This document shows, piece after piece, positions 62,444 through 64,000 of a DNA stretch of 64,000 nucleotides. Location of the stretch: contig JBLMZA010000081.1 in assembly GCA_050258555.1 (NCBI GenBank), forward strand, positions 1 to 64,000. The letters are read 5' to 3'. The notes below the pieces were generated by a model. That model was given only the letters and a program-made list of their open reading frames with translations, made no database searches and was not told where the DNA came from. Within the stretch, counting starts at the first letter, position 1. Each line of letters starts with the position of its first letter. The position numbers and the translations under genes were made by a program. The DNA comes from CAISDA01 sp050258555 (GTDB lineage Bacteria > Bacteroidota > Ignavibacteria > UBA10030 > UBA8401).

Positions 62444-62460
62444 TGGTATGAATTTTGAAG
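62444..62460 (+). promoter_or_regulatory. Candidate sigma-54-type promoter of the aminotransferase gene
   Basis: TGGTATGAATTTTGAAG keeps the TGGTAT and TTGAAG blocks and their exact 17-base spacing seen at 66 and 7264, differing only in four inner bases. It lies in the 181-base gap before the next gene, 36 bases before its ATG. The other two copies precede flagellar units, so this gene may share their control. Confidence 0.45.
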
Positions 62461-62496
62461 CATAGTATTCTTGGAAGAAACTCCAGGAGAAAGCCT

Positions 62497-64000
62497 ATGC
62501 AATTTTCACACATATCCGAAGATGCCGCTCAGGCCATGTCCATCAAGTACAATACGATGGTCTACGGTTATCAGCGTATGGGGAAGAAGGTCACGGTGCT
62601 GAGCCTGGGCGAGGCGTTCTTCGACATTCCCCTGTTTCCGATGGAGGCCCTGCCCTTTCCGAAGAGCTATCATTATTCGGATTCTCGCGGCACGCCGGAA
62701 CTGCGGCAGAAACTCTCCGAATACTTTTTGCGGAACTATGACGTTCCGATCAATTATGAAAAGGAAATCATCATCACCGCCGGATCGAAAGCCGCGATTC
62801 ATTTCGCGTTCATGGCGACGGTCAATCCGGGCGATGAGGTGCTGATCCACGAGCCCTATTGGGTGAGCTATCCGGAACAGGTGCGCATGTGCCACGGCGT
62901 TCCGGTTCCCATTCCGTATTATGTGAAGGCGCAGGAGTTCGAAAAATACATCACTCCGCGCACGAAAGTGATCGTCATTAACAATCCGCACAATCCCACG
63001 GGGTACATTTATTCCGAGGCCGAATTGCGCGGACTGCTCGAGCTTGCAGAAAAGCATCATCTCTGGATTTTCTGCGATGAGGCCTACAGCGAATTTGCTG
63101 AAGATGGCGCGTTTGTGTCGCTGGGCAGAATCGACCGGGAAAAGAAGCACGCGGTCGTCTTCAATTCGATTTCGAAAAATTACGGCATCTCCGGCTGGCG
63201 TCTCGGTTATGTGATCGGCAATGAAAAGCTGATGTTCAACATCCTCAAGATCAATCAGCATTTGATCACCTGTCCGGCCACCATTCTTGAGCATTACGTC
63301 GAGCGATACTTTTACGACATCCTGACGGTGACCAATCCGCAGATCCGCGCCCTGCTGGAGAAGCGCTCGAGGATCGGGCAGTACATGCGTTCGATCGGCC
63401 TGGAGACGCTTCCGGGTTCATCGACATTCTATTTTTTCGTGTCGATCGCGCCTTCAAGGCTTTCCTCCGAGGAATTTTCCTCGAAGCTGCTCCATGAGCA
63501 TTTCATCAGCGTGGTTCCCGGCATCGGCTACGGCGAAACCTGCGACGCGTTCATCCGCGTCTCCATCGGTTCGGCAGACGAAGAAGACATCTGCGCTGCG
63601 CTCAGTGTGATCAAACAGCAGATCGCCGAAACGAGCGCTCCGATGCCCGCGTCCGAATCTTCAGTGCTCGTGGTGGCCGGCGGATTATGGCAGGTGCCGC
63701 TGATCCGGTACCTGAAAGCGAAACATCACCGCGTGCATGTTGTCGATCCCTATCTGCATTCGCCCGGCGTGCATCTCGCCGACTGCCATATTGCCTGCGA
63801 TGTCCGCGACTATGAAGAGATCGAACGCCGGACAGTGGGGGAGCGCTACGACTTCATTACCACGGACCAGTCTGATATTTCCGTCAACACGGTTGCCAGA
63901 CTCAATCAGGCGCGGCATCTGCCGGGCAATCCGCCTGAAGTGACCGAGAATTTCGTCAACAAATACAAGATGCGGCTTCTGGCCGAGTCGCTCCGGTTGC
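62497..64000 (+). CDS. Fusion of class I/II aminotransferase and ATP-grasp protein (partial, runs off the window)
   Basis: 501 codons are visible and the frame stays open at the window end. Residues 1-385 form a PLP-dependent aminotransferase: 'ITAGSKAAIHFAFMA', 'NNPHNPTG', 'DEAYSEF', the PLP lysine in 'SISKNYGISGWRLG' (Lys227) and 'FIRVSIGS'. From residue 390 a second protein begins, 'VLVVAGGLWQVPLIRYLKA', 'VDPYLHSPGVHLADCHI' and 'VTENFVNKYKMRLLAESL', which fits the N-terminal part of an ATP-grasp ligase. Reading through the junction (63601-63665) shows no stop or frameshift. ATG 62497 has AGGAGA 5' of it. It may make and then ligate an amino compound; the product is unknown. Confidence 0.88.
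   Translation, partial: MQFSHISEDAAQAMSIKYNTMVYGYQRMGKKVTVLSLGEAFFDIPLFPMEALPFPKSYHYSDSRGTPELRQKLSEYFLRNYDVPINYEKEIIITAGSKAAIHFAFMATVNPGDEVLIHEPYWVSYPEQVRMCHGVPVPIPYYVKAQEFEKYITPRTKVIVINNPHNPTGYIYSEAELRGLLELAEKHHLWIFCDEAYSEFAEDGAFVSLGRIDREKKHAVVFNSISKNYGISGWRLGYVIGNEKLMFNILKINQHLITCPATILEHYVERYFYDILTVTNPQIRALLEKRSRIGQYMRSIGLETLPGSSTFYFFVSIAPSRLSSEEFSSKLLHEHFISVVPGIGYGETCDAFIRVSIGSADEEDICAALSVIKQQIAETSAPMPASESSVLVVAGGLWQVPLIRYLKAKHHRVHVVDPYLHSPGVHLADCHIACDVRDYEEIERRTVGERYDFITTDQSDISVNTVARLNQARHLPGNPPEVTENFVNKYKMRLLAESLRL

Overview
The window is a dense, about 60% G+C bacterial chromosome segment. It reads as a member of the Fibrobacterota-Chlorobi-Bacteroidota (FCB) group that swims with a flagellum, most likely an Ignavibacteria/Kapabacteria/Rhodothermota-like lineage; this placement is an inference. 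Four signs support it. The secreted M28 peptidase ends in a type IX secretion (Por) sorting domain. The DUF4159/DUF4175 gene pair is typical of that group. The mraZ promoter has the Bacteroidota-type TTG-N19-TAnnTTTG form. A full flagellar gene set excludes most classical Bacteroidia. No tRNA, rRNA, CRISPR array, insertion sequence or prophage was seen.

Layout. (1) 1-16750: a flagellar block. It starts with a small membrane protein, sigma-28 FliA, an HDOD/sigma hybrid, an HDOD protein, a histidine kinase, a FliK-like protein, an FhlB-like protein and FlgF, and closes with an intrinsic terminator. A second transcription unit carries flgG-flgA-flgH-flgI-flgJ-flgN-flgK-flgL, a first motA/motB pair, fliW and csrA. 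(2) 16760-24073: a motility and signalling block with a receiver-Hpt protein, a second motA/motB pair, a receiver-HD-GYP protein with altered metal-site residues, two hybrid-type kinases and a lone receiver. (3) 24219-26516: rfbA, rfbC (dTDP-rhamnose branch) and trmO. (4) 26545-29518: a lysine riboswitch with its terminator controlling dapB-dapA-dapD. (5) 29535-40692: an ArsR-DUF2087-GIY-YIG fusion on the minus strand, then an M28 peptidase, NADP-type glutamate dehydrogenase, a receiver/PPDK_N protein, mfd and a HAD hydrolase. (6) 40744-57992: a complete division and cell wall (dcw) cluster from mraZ to ftsZ, with MraZ-box repeats at its promoter and an unusual PH-like membrane protein between murG and murC. 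(7) 58155-64000: DUF4159 and DUF4175 proteins, then the start of an aminotransferase/ATP-grasp fusion that runs off the window.

How the parts connect. The DAP pathway genes feed MurE, whose DNPR motif indicates meso-diaminopimelate as its substrate. FliA, FliW and CsrA give transcriptional and post-transcriptional control of flagella, while the signalling block next to the second stator pair probably tunes motility. A TGGTAT(A/G)-N4-TTGAAG element occurs upstream of three transcription units (first flagellar unit, flgG unit, aminotransferase/ATP-grasp gene) and looks like a shared sigma-54-type promoter.

Most notable items: the HDOD/sigma-region-4 hybrid lying between its two apparent parents, the aminotransferase/ATP-grasp fusion, the ArsR-DUF2087-GIY-YIG fusion with a perfect inverted repeat around its promoter, the repeated promoter element, and the 130-base motA/motB overlap.
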